From contig NC_084827.1 in NCBI RefSeq assembly GCF_033115175.1, positions 121,365,701-121,429,700 of the forward strand: DNA of 64,000 bases. Direction: 5' to 3'. The notes below the pieces were generated by a model. It was not told where the DNA came from. It saw nothing but the letters and a program-made list of their open reading frames with translations, and ran no database searches. The position numbers and the translations under genes are program-made. Shown in pieces: positions 12,241 to 23,600 of the stretch (its first letter is position 1; each line of letters begins with the position of its first letter). Source of the DNA: Lepus europaeus. Lineage: Eukaryota > Chordata > Mammalia > Lagomorpha > Leporidae.

Positions 12241-13114
12241 CACAATGGTATTCACAAAGCAGGAGGAATTGAATCTCACTAAGCGAATACACAGGGAATA
12301 AAACAGCTGTGCCTAAATGACATGGAATTGGTTATTCACCCAGTTGCTAGTGCTGGGACATCTGAAATGAATTTATTGTAAACCCATCATCTTTACCTAA
12401 AACAATGTCTGGCATATCATAGGTGTGGATGAAATATTTATTGATTAGATGAATGGAAAGAGCTCCTCTTGAAGATTACAGAGAGCAGAAAATAAAAGTA
12501 TCTGAAGAAAATAATTTGATTTTTTTCATTTCTGTGTGATATTAAGACCATCTAGCAAGCATATTTTGAAGTCTCTTTTGTAAAACTATTTTCAGTTTCC
12601 ATGAATATGACAAATTCAGTTAAATATAAAAACAAAGCAGATGCTATCAGAGGAGACAAATCAGTAACATCTATTCTTAGGCAGTCTCTAACCTAACAAA
12701 GTGGAGAAAGTGGGAATACATAAAACCATATTGTTAATGGGGCCGTTTTTAAGAATGTCCCACCTCTAGTTTTTACTGTAGGCTTTCCATCTTCTGTACT
12801 ACACTCTATGGGGCACTACACAACTCTTGAAATCGTTGGTGACTAAAGCTATCATTGGGATTTAGACTCATGTTAGTGCAAAGCCCTGGACAACTTCAAC
12901 AGTCTCAACTGGTACTAGGTAGATGTGGGTTCGGAATAACCTATCTTAGTTAATCTAGGCTTAAAGCTATATGAAAATCTAAACTTCCTAGCATACTTAC
13001 TTAGCATACTTAACTTGAAGGGTGAAGAATGTTTGAACTGGAGAAGTCCAGCTGTTTCTCAATTAAAAGATGATTTTCTCCACCCCCCCTCTCTAAACAA
13101 ACTCACTGCTCTAT
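12241..13114. other. Intergenic, with a short MIR/L2 remnant
   Basis: Around 12395-12460 the order caatgtctggcatatcat then ggtgtggatgaaatattt resembles the conserved end shared by MIR and L2 elements. The rest shows no recognisable feature. Confidence 0.4.
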
Positions 13115-13255
13115 TTGATTGTGGCCCCCTAACCTCATGTGTTGGAGGATTAGTCCCCATTGCAACAGCGCTGGAAGGTGTTTAGGTCGATGAGAAAAAT
13201 CACAGGCAGTGTCGCCTTGCGACACTACCTGTAAGTCATTTTCATGAAAGGGATG
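13115..13255 (+). mobile_element. MaLR LTR fragment
   Basis: ttgtggccccctaacctcat and gaaggtgtttaggtcgatga resemble the 5' part of MST/THE1-like LTRs. It is truncated. Confidence 0.5.
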
Positions 13256-13329
13256 GTGAATTTAGGGGATTATGGAATGCCATCAGTAAACAAATAGAAG
13301 TGAAATGGCCCAATTTTAAGAGTGGTGAG

Positions 13330-13568
13330 GGAGTGGGCATTTGGTGTGGTGGCTAAGATGCTGCTTGCAATGCCTGCATCCCATGTCAGAGTACCTGAGT
13401 CCAAGTCCACTCCTGAGTCCAGCTCCCTGCTAATACACATGAACTTGGGCCCTGCCAGCCATGTGGGAGGCGGCCCAGATTGAGTTCTGGACTCCTGGCT
13501 TTGACCTGGCTCAGCCCTCATGACTGTAGGCATTTGGGGAGTAAAACAGTGGATGTAAGACTGAAAAA
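13330..13568 (+). mobile_element. Old C-type SINE
   Basis: A sense copy of the older subfamily (gggcatttggtgtggtggct at its head, ggcatttggggagtaaaaca near its end). Diverged, with no clear target duplication. Confidence 0.75.
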
Positions 13569-14300
13569 AGAATGGATACTGTGATGAGCAGGAGGCATAC
13601 AGGCTGTGTGTCACCATTCCAGCTTTGTACTGAAATTGTCTAACATTTTAAGTGTTTGCATTTTAGGTTTCCAAATATTTGCAATTTAAATATTGCACAA
13701 TGATTTCTAAGTTCTAGAGGTAGGCCAAATTAAACACATCTGTAATCTGTTAGGATAATTTGAACAGACAACTCCAAAGTCCCAATGGCTTAACACAATG
13801 GAAGTTTACTTCTCACTCATGCAGTATGTCTGGGGGCGTGGTTCACCGTGGCCACGTCACCAGGAGGATGGAGGTTCTTCTGGACACACGGAGGTGCTTT
13901 CGCCCATGGTGACAACGTGCTGAATCAGGCACTGACACATCAATGGCCACTCTCACTTCAGAGACACCCTGTCTTACTCCATCACCATTTGAAAATTTCA
14001 GAGGAAATCCATTCAGAAGACAGGACAGAGTAGAAGCGGTAGTACTCCAGGCTCAGGAGAGCTGATAGGACATAGACCTTGCCATGTGCTCATGATGGTT
14101 CAGGATTTGGCTCCAGATAGCTTCCTAAATATAACAGGATTGAGATGTTCAGGAAAAGTAGGAACCAGTGTTAGCATCTCCCTTCCTCACCACCAGTTGT
14201 ACTCCAGGACAGAGAAATCAGCATTTCTGAAGATCCCGGTGGTCCTTACTATGCAGTCTCTCTGTCTCCTCCACTACCACCACCACCACCAGTAATGTGC

Positions 14301-14636
14301 TTTTTTTTTTTTTTTTTTTTGGATGGGCAGAGTGGACAGTGAGGGAGAGAGACAGAGAGAAAGGTCTCCCTTTGCCATTGGTTCACCCTCCAATGGCCAC
14401 TGCGGCCGGCGCACCGCGCTGATCCGAAGCCGGGAGCCACGTGCTTATCCTGGTCTCCTATAGGGTGCAGGGCCCAAGCACTTGGGCCATCCTCCACTGC
14501 ACTCCCGGGCCACAGCAGAGAGCTGGCCTGGAAGAGGGGCAACCGGGACAGAATCCGGCGTCCTGACTGGGACTAGAACTCGGTGTGCTGGCACCACAAG
14601 GCGGAGGATTAGCCTATTGAGCCGTGGCACCGGCCT
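14301..14636 (-). mobile_element. C-repeat SINE with target-site duplication
   Basis: An antisense copy of the young GGACAGGCAGAGTGGACAG type. The direct repeat cagtaatgtg flanks it at 14290-14299 and 14637-14646. Confidence 0.93.
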
Positions 14637-14713
14637 CAGTAATGTGTTTTTTAAAAATTTCTTATGATTAAAAAAATGACAAGCATATGTAAAAAAAGAA
14701 TGGGATCATGAAC

Positions 14714-14776
14714 CCTAATGTGCTATCACCCAACTTTAACCCTAATGAACCTAATGTGCTATCACCCAACTTTAAC
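14714..14776. repeat. Two-copy tandem repeat, period 36 bp
   Basis: A 27-base block (starting cctaatgtgctatcaccc) occurs at 14714-14740 and again, unchanged, at 14750-14776, with a short linker of related sequence between. Confidence 0.85.
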
Positions 14777-15009
14777 AGTTGTCTGCCTCGTGGCCAATCT
14801 ATTATTCCTTTTCCATTCCAGATTATTTTAATACAAATGTCAACTATATTATTCCATCTGTTAATATTTCAATATATGTGTATAAATTAAGTACTCTATA
14901 GGAGCAAAATCACAATACTACTATCATACCTCAATGAAATAAATAGTAATTCTTTAATATCATCTAATATCAATCAGTTCACATTCTTCTGTCATAAGTT
15001 GGTTTGTTT

Positions 15010-15011
<2 letters not shown>

Positions 15012-15040
<29 letters not shown>

Positions 15041-15353
15041 GGACAGGCAGAGTTAAACAGTGAGAGAGAGACAGAGAGAAAGATCTTCCTTCTGTTGGTT
15101 CACCCCCAAATGGCTGGTACGGCTGGCGCGCTGCGCTGATCCAAAGGCAGGAGCCAGGTGCTTCCTCCTGGTCTCCCATGCGGGTGCAGGGCCCAAGCAC
15201 TTGGGCCATCCTCCACTGCACTCCCAGGCCACAGCAGAGAGCTGGCCTGGAAGAGGGGCAACCAGGACAGAATCCGGCGCCCCAACCAGGACTAGAACCC
15301 GGGGTGGGGACGCTGCAGGCGGAGCATTAGCCTAGTGAGTCGCAGCGCCGGCC
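15012..15353 (-). mobile_element. C-repeat SINE
   Basis: An antisense copy with a T tract of about 29 bases (15012-15040) and an intact head at the right end. The flanks cataagtt and cataaatt may be an imperfect target duplication. Confidence 0.92.
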
Positions 15354-15831
15354 ATAAATTTTTTATATACTTGGTTGAGCGGGGCCTGATTTACAATCCA
15401 TATGGTACAAGTGATTGCCATGGATGCTAAGCTTCTTTTATCTGTCTGAAATTTCTCTGTCTACCTTCTTCTATTTTCCTTGAAAATATTTGTTAAAAAA
15501 AAGTAGGTCCTTTGTCCTATAAAGTTTCTCATTCTGAATTTTGTTGATTGCATTCCAATGGTGTCATTTAACATGTTCTTCTGTGCCCCACATTGTCTTT
15601 AAACTATTACATCTAGAAGATTGAGCTGATTCAAGTTCAGTTGACTTGGCAAAAGTATTTTACAACTGGTGCTCAAAACTTCCATTAGGAAGTACATGTG
15701 CTCCGGATACCTCTCTTCATGTGATGTTAGTAACTATTAGTGATCATTGCCTGGATCTATTAACTCATTAGTTAATCATTGCAAAATGATGTTATTTTAA
15801 TTGTAAATCATTTTTCATATATTAACTGGAA

Positions 15832-16136
15832 TTTTTTTAAGATTCATTTATTTGAAAGGCAGAGTTAGAGAGAGAGAGAGGAGAGAGAAAGGGAGGTCTT
15901 CCATCTGCTGGTTCACTCCCCAGATGGCCACAATGGCTGGAGCTGTGCTGATCCAAAACCTAGGAGCTTCTTCTGGGTCTCCTATGCGAGTACAGGGGCC
16001 CAAGGACTTGGACCATCTTCTACTGTTTTCCCAGGCTACGACAGAGAGATAGATCAGAAGTGAACGAACCAGCACCCATATGGGATGCCAGTGCCACAGG
16101 TAGAGGCTTAACCTCCTATAACACAGTGCAGGCCCC
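15832..16136 (-). mobile_element. C-repeat SINE
   Basis: An antisense copy with ttcatttatttgaaaggcag, a (GA)n tract and a mutated head (cagtgcaggcccc). Confidence 0.9.
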
Positions 16137-16210
16137 AGTTATATGTATTTTTTGACACTCAAACTATTTCCACTTTGACAAGTGCTAGTCTCTTCAAGTT
16201 AGCTGCAGAG

Positions 16211-16211
<1 letters not shown>

Positions 16212-16245
<34 letters not shown>

Positions 16246-16566
16246 AAGATATATTTATTTATTTGAAAGTCAGAGTTACACAGAGAGAGAAGCAGCAGCA
16301 GCAGAGAGAGAGAGAGAGGTCTTCCATCTGCTGGTTTACTCCTCAATTGGCTGCAACGGCTGGAGCTGAGCTGATCCAAAGCCAGGAGCCAAGAGCTTCT
16401 TCCGGGTCTCCCCAGAAGAAGCACTTGGGCCATCTTCCACTGATTTCCCAGGTCATAGCAGAGAGCTGGATCAGAAGTGGAGCAGCTGGGACTCAAACCA
16501 GAGCCCAAATGGGATGCCAGCACTGCAGGCGGTGGCTTTACCCACTACTCCACAGTGCCGGCCCCC
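16212..16566 (-). mobile_element. (CT)n tract joined to a C-repeat SINE
   Basis: A (CT)n run of about 32 bases (16212-16243) leads directly into an antisense C-SINE that ends cagtgccggccccc. An AGC trinucleotide run lies at about 16291-16303. Confidence 0.88.
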
Positions 16567-17123
16567 AAAGTCTCTTGACAGTGCCCTCAGAAGACTTTCT
16601 AGTTCCTTGCTTTCTTGTGGTACTCATCTTCCATATGTCCTACTTTATACCTGGACTTTCTAAATATCACAGGGTTGAGATGTTAAGAAAAGGTAGCCAG
16701 CACAAGCATTTCCCTTCCTCCCCACCACTCTTGTTTCAGGAAAGGGAATATGAAAATAGCATCAAAATGGCATTCAGACACCCACAACTGGTCACTTAAG
16801 AGTATTTATTTATTGCTACTGAGTTAGCATTGTTCCTAAGCCTTTGAGAGCTGGGAAATCTTTTTTTTTTTTTTAATGACACAGCATGTCTTGAGCTCAT
16901 GTTGATACTTCCAGTTCAGATCAGTGATACAGAGATTTTATCTGACTTCATTTGTTTTTTGTATGTGCTATCTCCCTTGTTCCATGCCATTTGAAACTAT
17001 AGTTCTTCAGAGCCAATATCATCAGATATATATTATTTTTATATTATTCAATTTTTTACTTTAAAATATTTATTTTCAATTTTTTATTTTAACAGATTCA
17101 ATATAGTTTGTAGATACAATTCT

Positions 17124-17440
17124 TTTTTTTTTAGATTTTACTTATGTATATGAAAGTCAGAAATAGAAGTGTAGAGAGAATCTTCCATTTGCTGGTTCAC
17201 TACCCAAACAGCCACAACGGCCAGGGCTGGCCTCGGCCGAAGCCAGGAGCCAGGGGCTTCTTCTGGGTCTCCCATGTGTGTACACAGGCCCAAGTACTTG
17301 GGCCTTCCTCTGCTGCCTTCCCAGGCATGTTAGCAGGGAGTTGGATTGGAAGTGGAGAAGCCGGGTCTTGAGCCGATGCCCTTATGGGATGCTGGCACTT
17401 CAGGTGGAGGCTTAACCTTCTACGCCACAGGGCCACCTAG
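17124..17440 (-). mobile_element. C-repeat SINE nested in L1
   Basis: An antisense copy flanked by agatacaattct (17112-17123) and agatataattct (17441-17452), an 11/12 target duplication inside the L1 3' UTR. Confidence 0.9.
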
Positions 17441-17537
17441 AAGATATAATTCTAAGAATATAATGTTATTCCTTTCCTCCATCCCTCCCCCTCTCCCCAC
17501 CCCTTGCTTGAGATAACATATTTTCAATTTACATTTC

Positions 17538-17882
17538 TTTTTTTTTCTTTTTTTTACAGGCAGAGTGGACAGTGAGAGAGAGAAAGAGAGAAAGGTCTTC
17601 CTTTTGCCGTTGGTTCACCCTCCAATGGCCGCCACAGTTGGCGCGCTGTGGCCGGCGCACTGCGCTGATCCGATGGCAGGAGCCAGGTGCTTCCTCCTGG
17701 TCTCCCATGGGGTGCAGGGCCCAAGCACTTGGGCCATCCTCCACTGCACTCCCTGGCCACAGCAGAGAGCTGGCCTGGAAGAGGGGCAACCGGGACAGAA
17801 TCCAGTGCCCCGACCGGGACTAGAACCCCGTGTGCCGGCGCCACAAGGCGGAGCATTAGCCTAGTGAGCCGCGGCGCTGGCC
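17538..17882 (-). mobile_element. Young C-repeat SINE nested in L1, perfect 16-bp target duplication
   Basis: An antisense full-length copy bounded by tttcaatttacatttc at 17522-17537 and 17883-17898, without mismatch. This indicates a recent insertion. Confidence 0.95.
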
Positions 17883-18000
17883 TTTCAATTTACATTTCAG
17901 TAAGAGGGCTTAACACTTCAGCAAATGAGTAGTTCAACAAGTAAGCAAAAAGGCCCTAGTTTAGTGGGAATATAGACAATGGCTATAAACAATAATTCAA

Positions 18001-18597
18001 TGACCATTTTACCCATCCACAGTAAATTTTAAAGTAATCACACATCATTAAAACTATAATAGTAAAGAAACAAATGCTTGTGTGTATCAGTATTGCTGCA
18101 AATATAGCTGTGTGAAGCTTTGTTTTATACTTTTGTTAAACCAATGGTTAAGAATTTTATGCAATTTTTCTACTTTTAAAATATATTTTACTTTTTTCAG
18201 AAAAAAATCAAACCTTTAAAGAGTTAAACTTTTCAATTTTAGAATAGGTTAAGTTCACAAAAATTTGCAAAGATAATAGGGAAGTCCTATATATACAAAT
18301 ACAGTTCCCTATATTAGTAACATCTTAAATCAATAAAGTATATTTGTCACAATTAATAAGAAAATATTAATATATTATTATTTACTAAATACAATACTTT
18401 GTTCATGTTCCTTTAGTCTTTACCTGATGTCTTCCTTTTGTCCCAGGAAAAATGGCCGAATTTTCGGTATGGAAAATGACAGATGTCCTGGTTTATGCTG
18501 TTGTCACACAATCCTGCTAGATACAGCATTAGTCCTTATTTTTTCATTTTAAATAAACCTTCACTACTAACATTTACATTAAATAAAATAAAGCCAG
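18001..18597. other. AT-rich intergenic sequence
   Basis: No gene was recognised. It may include more of the neighbouring L1, but the match is too weak to claim. Confidence 0.3.
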
Positions 18598-18925
18598 CGG
18601 GGTGCCGATGCTGTGGTACAGCAGATTAAAGCCACAACCTGCAGCGCTAACATCCCATATGGGCAGTTCAAGTCCCTGCTGTTCCACTTCTGATCCAGCT
18701 CCCTATGAATGCAACTTGGGAAGCAGCAGAGGATGGCCCAAGTGCTGGGGCCCTTGTGGGAGACCCAGAAGAAGCTCCTGGCTCCTGGCCTTAGTCTGGT
18801 TCAGCCCTGGCTGTTGCAGCCATTTGGGGAGTGAACCAGCAGATAGAAGATCTCTCTGTCTCTCCTCTCTCTGTAACTCTGCCTTTCAAATAAATAAATG
18901 AAATCTTCTTTTAAAAAAAAAAAAA
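18598..18925 (+). mobile_element. C-repeat SINE
   Basis: A sense copy running from a gccgatgctgtgg head to a poly(A) tail at about 18912-18925. Confidence 0.9.
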
Positions 18926-19149
18926 CCTGCTGGACTTAGAAGAGTTCTACTTTATACTTCTAGCTCAACAGCATAGTGTCATTTAGCAGTAGGCAAGTAT
19001 TATGTACAATGAACACATGATTTGGCCTGACAAAGAATCCCCTGAGAACCATAACAATAACCTGTCTCTCTTTCCCAGAGCCCTGCCAGATTTATATAAG
19101 TAGATGCCTCCCTCCCTTTTAAGGAGACAAAGGGGAAGGCCTACTGACA

Positions 19150-19398
19150 AAAGAAAGTGTGCTCCCTGCTGCTCCCTGCTAATGTGCCTGGGAAAGCAGT
19201 AGAAGAAAGAGACCTGGATGGAGACCTGGTTCCTGGCTGTGGCCTGACCCAGCACCAGTTGTTGTAGCCATTTGGGGAAATGAATTCAGAGAATGGAAGT
19301 TTCATATTCATTCTCTCTCTCTCTCTCTCTCTGCCCACCCCCCCCCCCCCGTATGTCACTCTGCCTTTCAAATAAATAAATAAAATAAATCTGCTCTT
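19150..19398 (+). mobile_element. C-repeat SINE, 5'-truncated
   Basis: It starts in the middle of the element (ctccctgctaatgtgcctgg), then has a (TC)n run, a C10 run at about 19341-19350, and the ttcaaataaataaataaaat tail. Confidence 0.85.
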
Positions 19399-19409
19399 AA
19401 GATTTTAAA

Positions 19410-19714
19410 GAAGCTGGCGCTGTGGCTCACTAGGCTAATCCTCCACCTGCGGCACCAGCACTCTGGGTTCTAGTCCCAGTTGGGGTGCCGGTTCTGTCCC
19501 GGTTACTTCTCTTCCAGTCCAGCTCTCTTCTGTGGCCTGGGAAGGCAGTGGAGGATGGCCCTAGTGCTTGGGCTCCTGTACCTGCATGGCAGACCAGGAG
19601 GAAGCACCTGGCTCCTGCCTTCAGATCGGCACAGCACGCTGGCCGTAGCAGCCATTTGGGCGCAGCACACCGGCTGTAGCAGCCATTTGGGGAGGTGACC
19701 CAACAGAAGGAAGA

Positions 19715-19768
<54 letters not shown>

Positions 19769-19788
19769 ACTCTGCCTGTTCAAAAAAA
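19410..19788 (+). mobile_element. C-repeat SINE with internal duplication and long (CT)n
   Basis: A sense copy flanked by gattttaaa (19401-19409 and 19789-19797). A 30-odd-base segment around ggccgtagcagccatttggg is repeated at about 19640-19690, and a (CT)n run of about 48 bases (19719-19767) lies before the tail. Confidence 0.9.
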
Positions 19789-19800
19789 GATTTTAAATAA

Positions 19801-21189
19801 AGTGTGTTCAGACTTAGGGACTGCAGATAGCTGGCTCAATCCAGTCCTGCGTGGTTGGGAGAAAGCACGTGAAGGTAATGCCCTTGTCAGTTATTTGTGT
19901 ACGTGCTCATTGTGTGGGGGCCTGTGCCTTGGCTTGCAAGGTGCATGAAGCAGGGTCAGTGGAGAATATGGAAAGACAGACTAGGAATCCTGCTAACAAG
20001 TGTATAAGGGCCTCTCTTCACTCTTGCTACAGTGATTCTAATATTCATTGTATGATAAAAATCTATAACTGCTCATTTATTTTCTTGTTGATAATGTCTT
20101 AATTGTGATGAGAAGTTAGGTACAAAAATATACATGAAGTGAAGAATTATTATACGAGTTTCTGTTTCTCAAGAAAATTAATGAAGAAAACAGAACTTGC
20201 CCCAAATGTCAAGATTTAGCATCCACTATCGGTCACTTCATCCATCCTGAAATCAATGAGTGAAAATCAATGCGGGCCATGAGAGTGAGGGCAGAGGCTG
20301 CTGGCTCAGAGCTGGCTAGGACAAGAGTCAGCTGCTGTCACTTGCATTTGGCAGGCAAGGGGATGAGAACGGTCGATACTGGAAAAATTTCAGATTTGTT
20401 TGGCTTGGAAGTGGGCACGAGGAAGATGCAGGTGGGCTCATTAGAAGCAAAGCATCTTCTGTCTTTGGTTTGGGGAGCATATCTGACCTCTGATTGGCCC
20501 TGAGTTGGAAGAGGGGTGATAAATAAGGACGCTGGTAGTGACTGACCAAGTCCTGACACTTCTGGGATGATGGATGCAGAGGCTGTGATACAGCTGCCTG
20601 TGCCAGTTGCTACAGAAATTGTGGGTCAGATCTCTGTGGTTGTCTGTCAGCATGGTATGGTCTTGTTTGCAAATTTCTTGTGTGTACCTTAGCATGAAGC
20701 AATAGCTCTTCATGTGGTGGCTCCCATAAAGAACTTTGCAGACAGTTAAATATGTCCTTTGGATATCAATGGCATAAAATGTGTCAAACAAAATCAATTG
20801 AAGTAATTCCAAAGGCAATTCAATTTTTCATCCAGTTCATGGGATCAAAGTAAAGCTTTAGTTAATCATGTCCAAAGTGCAATATCTGACGTTATTTTGT
20901 GAGTGTTACTATAAATCTAGTTAAAAATTTCAACTTTTCTGTGAAAATACAAATATTGGTGGTGTGACATTGTAGTTAAAAACAATGTTTTTAGTAAATT
21001 TACAAGCCCCTGGAGGAGAAATATACTATGGTGCAAACAGAATTTATTAATCAGATAAGACAAAAAATTTTAACAATGAAAGTAATTGCTAAATTTAACA
21101 AATATTTCTACATATCCAATATAAGTAACTAGATTAGAATTTTTTGTAACAAAATTGATGTTGAAAACAAAAATCCTATTTTAGCCCTC
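19801..21189. other. Intergenic sequence, nothing recognised
   Basis: About 1.4 kb without a recognised gene or repeat. The short open frames present show no family resemblance. Confidence 0.3.
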
Positions 21190-21467
21190 TTTTTTAAAAA
21201 TTTGTTTGTTTGACAGGTAGAGAGAGAGAATCTTCTGTCTGCTGGCTTACTCTCCAAATGGCCACAATGGCCTAGCTGGGCCATGTCAAAGCCAGGAGCC
21301 AGGAACTCCATCCTGATCTCCCACATGGGTGGGCCATCTTCCACTGCTTTCCTTAGTAGCAGGCAGCAGGATCAGAAGTAGAGCGGCTAGGAATGAAACT
21401 GTCTCTCTGAGATGGGAGCCAGCATCGCAGGTAGCAGCTTAACCTGCTGCACCACAACACCAGCCCC
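21190..21467 (-). mobile_element. C-repeat SINE, diverged
   Basis: An antisense copy (tttgtttgtttgacaggtag ... caccacaacaccagccccag). Confidence 0.87.
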
Positions 21468-21691
21468 AGTTTCCTGCTCCTTTTGCTCTCTATCTTCAAT
21501 TGAAATTCAAAATGTCTGAACCTTTGAAGTACTACTTTATAAATCATCATAAGTGCTTTATAATGCTATTGAACTTTTTCATAACCTTCTAAATTTTTGT
21601 TTCACTTTGCTCAAAATCAGTTGGGAAATTATGTACCTAAGGAGCCAATGAACTGGGTGCCAAAACTTCAGCTTTTGAAGTGTTAAGTGAA

Positions 21692-22015
21692 GGGGCTGGC
21701 ACTGTGGTGCAGTAGGTTAATCCTCCGTCTGCAGTGCTGGCATCTCGTATGGACACCAGTTCTAGTCCCAGCTGCCCCTCTTCAAATCCAACTCTCTGCT
21801 ATGGCCTGGGAAAACAGTGAAAGATGGCCCAAGTCCTTGGGCCCCTGCACCTACCTGGGAGACCCAGAAGAAGCTCCTGGCTCCTGGCTTCAGATCGGTG
21901 CAGCTCCGGCCATTGTGGCCATCTGGGGAGTTAACAAGTGGATGGAAGACCTTTCTCTCACTCCCTCTGCCTCTGCCTTTCAAATGAATAAATAAAATCT
22001 TTTTTAAAAAATAAA
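21692..22015 (+). mobile_element. C-repeat SINE next to the U2 fragment
   Basis: A sense copy with head ggggctggcactgtggtgca and tail aaatgaataaataaaatc. It is flanked by tgttaagtgaa (21681-21691) and tgtttagtgaa (22016-22026), one mismatch. The right-hand copy is shared with the following U2 pseudogene. Confidence 0.92.
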
Positions 22016-22030
22016 TGTTTAGTGAATTTT

Positions 22031-22064
22031 ACACTTGATCTTAGCCAAAAGGCTAAGAAGTGAT
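22031..22064 (-). pseudogene. U2 snRNA retropseudogene, 3'-truncated to the first 34 nt
   Basis: The reverse complement of this stretch matches the first 34 nt of the spliceosomal U2 snRNA. Thirty-one bases are identical, and the three differences all fall at the two CpG positions (nt 4, 10 and 11), as expected of methylation decay. It contains the diagnostic GGCTAAGATCAAGTGT. It has no poly(A) tail and is bounded by a 15-bp direct repeat with one mismatch (22016-22030 and 22066-22080). This fits the known class of 3'-truncated, tailless snRNA pseudogenes. It is too short to be functional and lacks the Sm site and the distal promoter elements. Confidence 0.88.
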
Positions 22065-22597
22065 GTGTTCAGTGAATTTTGATTATTGAAATAAAAACTT
22101 CCCAGTGGGACCACACTAAATTTTATCCCTTTAAGTAGAGTGAAGGAATGGAACAAATTCAGTGTTGGGGACTCAAACAACATATATGTGATTTTAAAAT
22201 TCCCCAACTGAGCTTTGGGATATTTAAAATGGGAATATGAGTTTCCTGATGAGCTCCTGTTTTTAATTTTTTTATTTGAATGGAATGAAAGCAGGATGCC
22301 CCATGGTTTTGCACCATCTTAATAGATAGCAAAACATTAAAAAGAGTCACAGAGACAATTTATTTGACACATTTTGTCTTGTCAAACTTAATTGTTAGTT
22401 AATGCATTTCTGACTGATGGCAAAAGGACAGAACCTGTGAAAATATTTGGGCTGAAGTTTTACATATACCACAACAAAAAATTGTTACATTTTAGAATAT
22501 CCTCCACTTCGCAGATTTTACCCCAGGTACCCCAGCACTTGTAAAGTCATTCCTCAGGCAAAAAGTATGGTACCACATGGCAATACTTTGCAGTTGC

Positions 22598-22660
22598 AAA
22601 ATTTTAAAAGGCTTTGTTTTATTTATTTGAAAAGCAGAGTGACACAGAGAGAGATAACCA
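22598..22660 (-). mobile_element. C-repeat SINE, short tail-end fragment
   Basis: Only the antisense 3' end is present (tttatttatttgaaaagcag followed by cacagagagaga). It adjoins the next, sense-oriented copy. Confidence 0.7.
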
Positions 22661-22686
22661 CAAAATGCAACTCAAAAGCATTTTGC

Positions 22687-23000
22687 AGGGGTGGGCATTT
22701 GGCACAGTGGTTAAGGCACTGCTTGAGGTGGCTGCATTCCATATTAGAGTGCCTGGGTTTGTGTCCAGGTTCCACTTCGGATCCAGCTTCCTGTTTATGT
22801 GGATCCTGGAAGACAGCAGATACCTCAAGTACTTGGCTCCCTGCCACTCACATGGGAGACTCACATGGTGCTCTGGGCTCCTGGTTTTGACGCGGCCTGG
22901 CCTTGACTACTGTGGGCATTTGGGGAGTGAACCAGTGGATGGAAGATGTCTCTCTCTGCCTTTCAAGTGAAATGAAATGAGTAAATGAACTTTTTTAAAC
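22687..23000 (+). mobile_element. Old C-type SINE
   Basis: A sense copy of the older subfamily (ggggtgggcatttggcacag ... gcatttggggagtgaaccag), ending in an A/T-rich tail. Confidence 0.85.
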
Positions 23001-23600
23001 AGTGGCACAGATCTACCCACACAGGAAGCACCAGTGGTAATTTCCTCACTTTGATATTGTTCTCTATGTATGTAAGATGTAACTGTTCAAGGACACTGGT
23101 GGAAAGAGAGGAGGGATCTTTGCAGCTTCTTGTGGATCTGTAATTACTTCAAAGCAAAAAGGTTTTTTTCATACTTGTGTACAAAAATGGTAACAATTTG
23201 GGAGTTATAGACAGCCAACTTGGACCAGGATAACAGAACTTCATGAATATAGAGATTAAACTCTGTTGAAATGCAGCCTGCCTGTGAGAGTAACTTTGAT
23301 CAGAAAGATTCTCACAAGCTGGGACCCAGCATGTCCAAGTAATCCATGTAGTGATTACTGCAAGTTATTAGCCTTCAAGGGAAGTTGAATTCACAAGCTT
23401 TCTCTCTGGCCCGGGGCCCTGGCAATGGCTTCCTATTGAGCAGACTTTCCAATGATTATTCCCATGTATGTCAAATGCCTTCTTTCTCAGAAACAGAATA
23501 TATGTTTAAATGTATTGAACATTTGTCTACTTCATCCAGGTTTTGAAAGCTATTGCTGTAAACTGATTTATAACATCGGTTTATTATTTCTTAAAGTCTG
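23001..23600. other. Intergenic sequence, nothing recognised
   Basis: No exon, promoter or repeat was recognised in this 600-bp stretch. Confidence 0.3.

Larger units (their letters stand above)
17050..18000 (-). mobile_element. L1 3'-UTR fragment, split by two nested SINEs
   Basis: The non-SINE pieces (17050-17122, 17441-17537, 17883-18000) read in order like the antisense of a rabbit-type L1 3' UTR, with the C-rich block catccctccccctctcccc and the run of agttcaacaagtaagc. Outer limits are approximate. Confidence 0.6.

Noticed and set aside
22031-22064. A functional U2 snRNA gene
   Set aside because: Only 34 nt remain. The Sm site, the 3' stem-loops and the upstream snRNA promoter elements are missing.
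21692-22064. A chimeric retrogene made of U2 and a SINE in one event
   Set aside because: The two parts are in opposite orientation and separated by a target-site copy, whereas template-switch chimeras have both parts in one direction.
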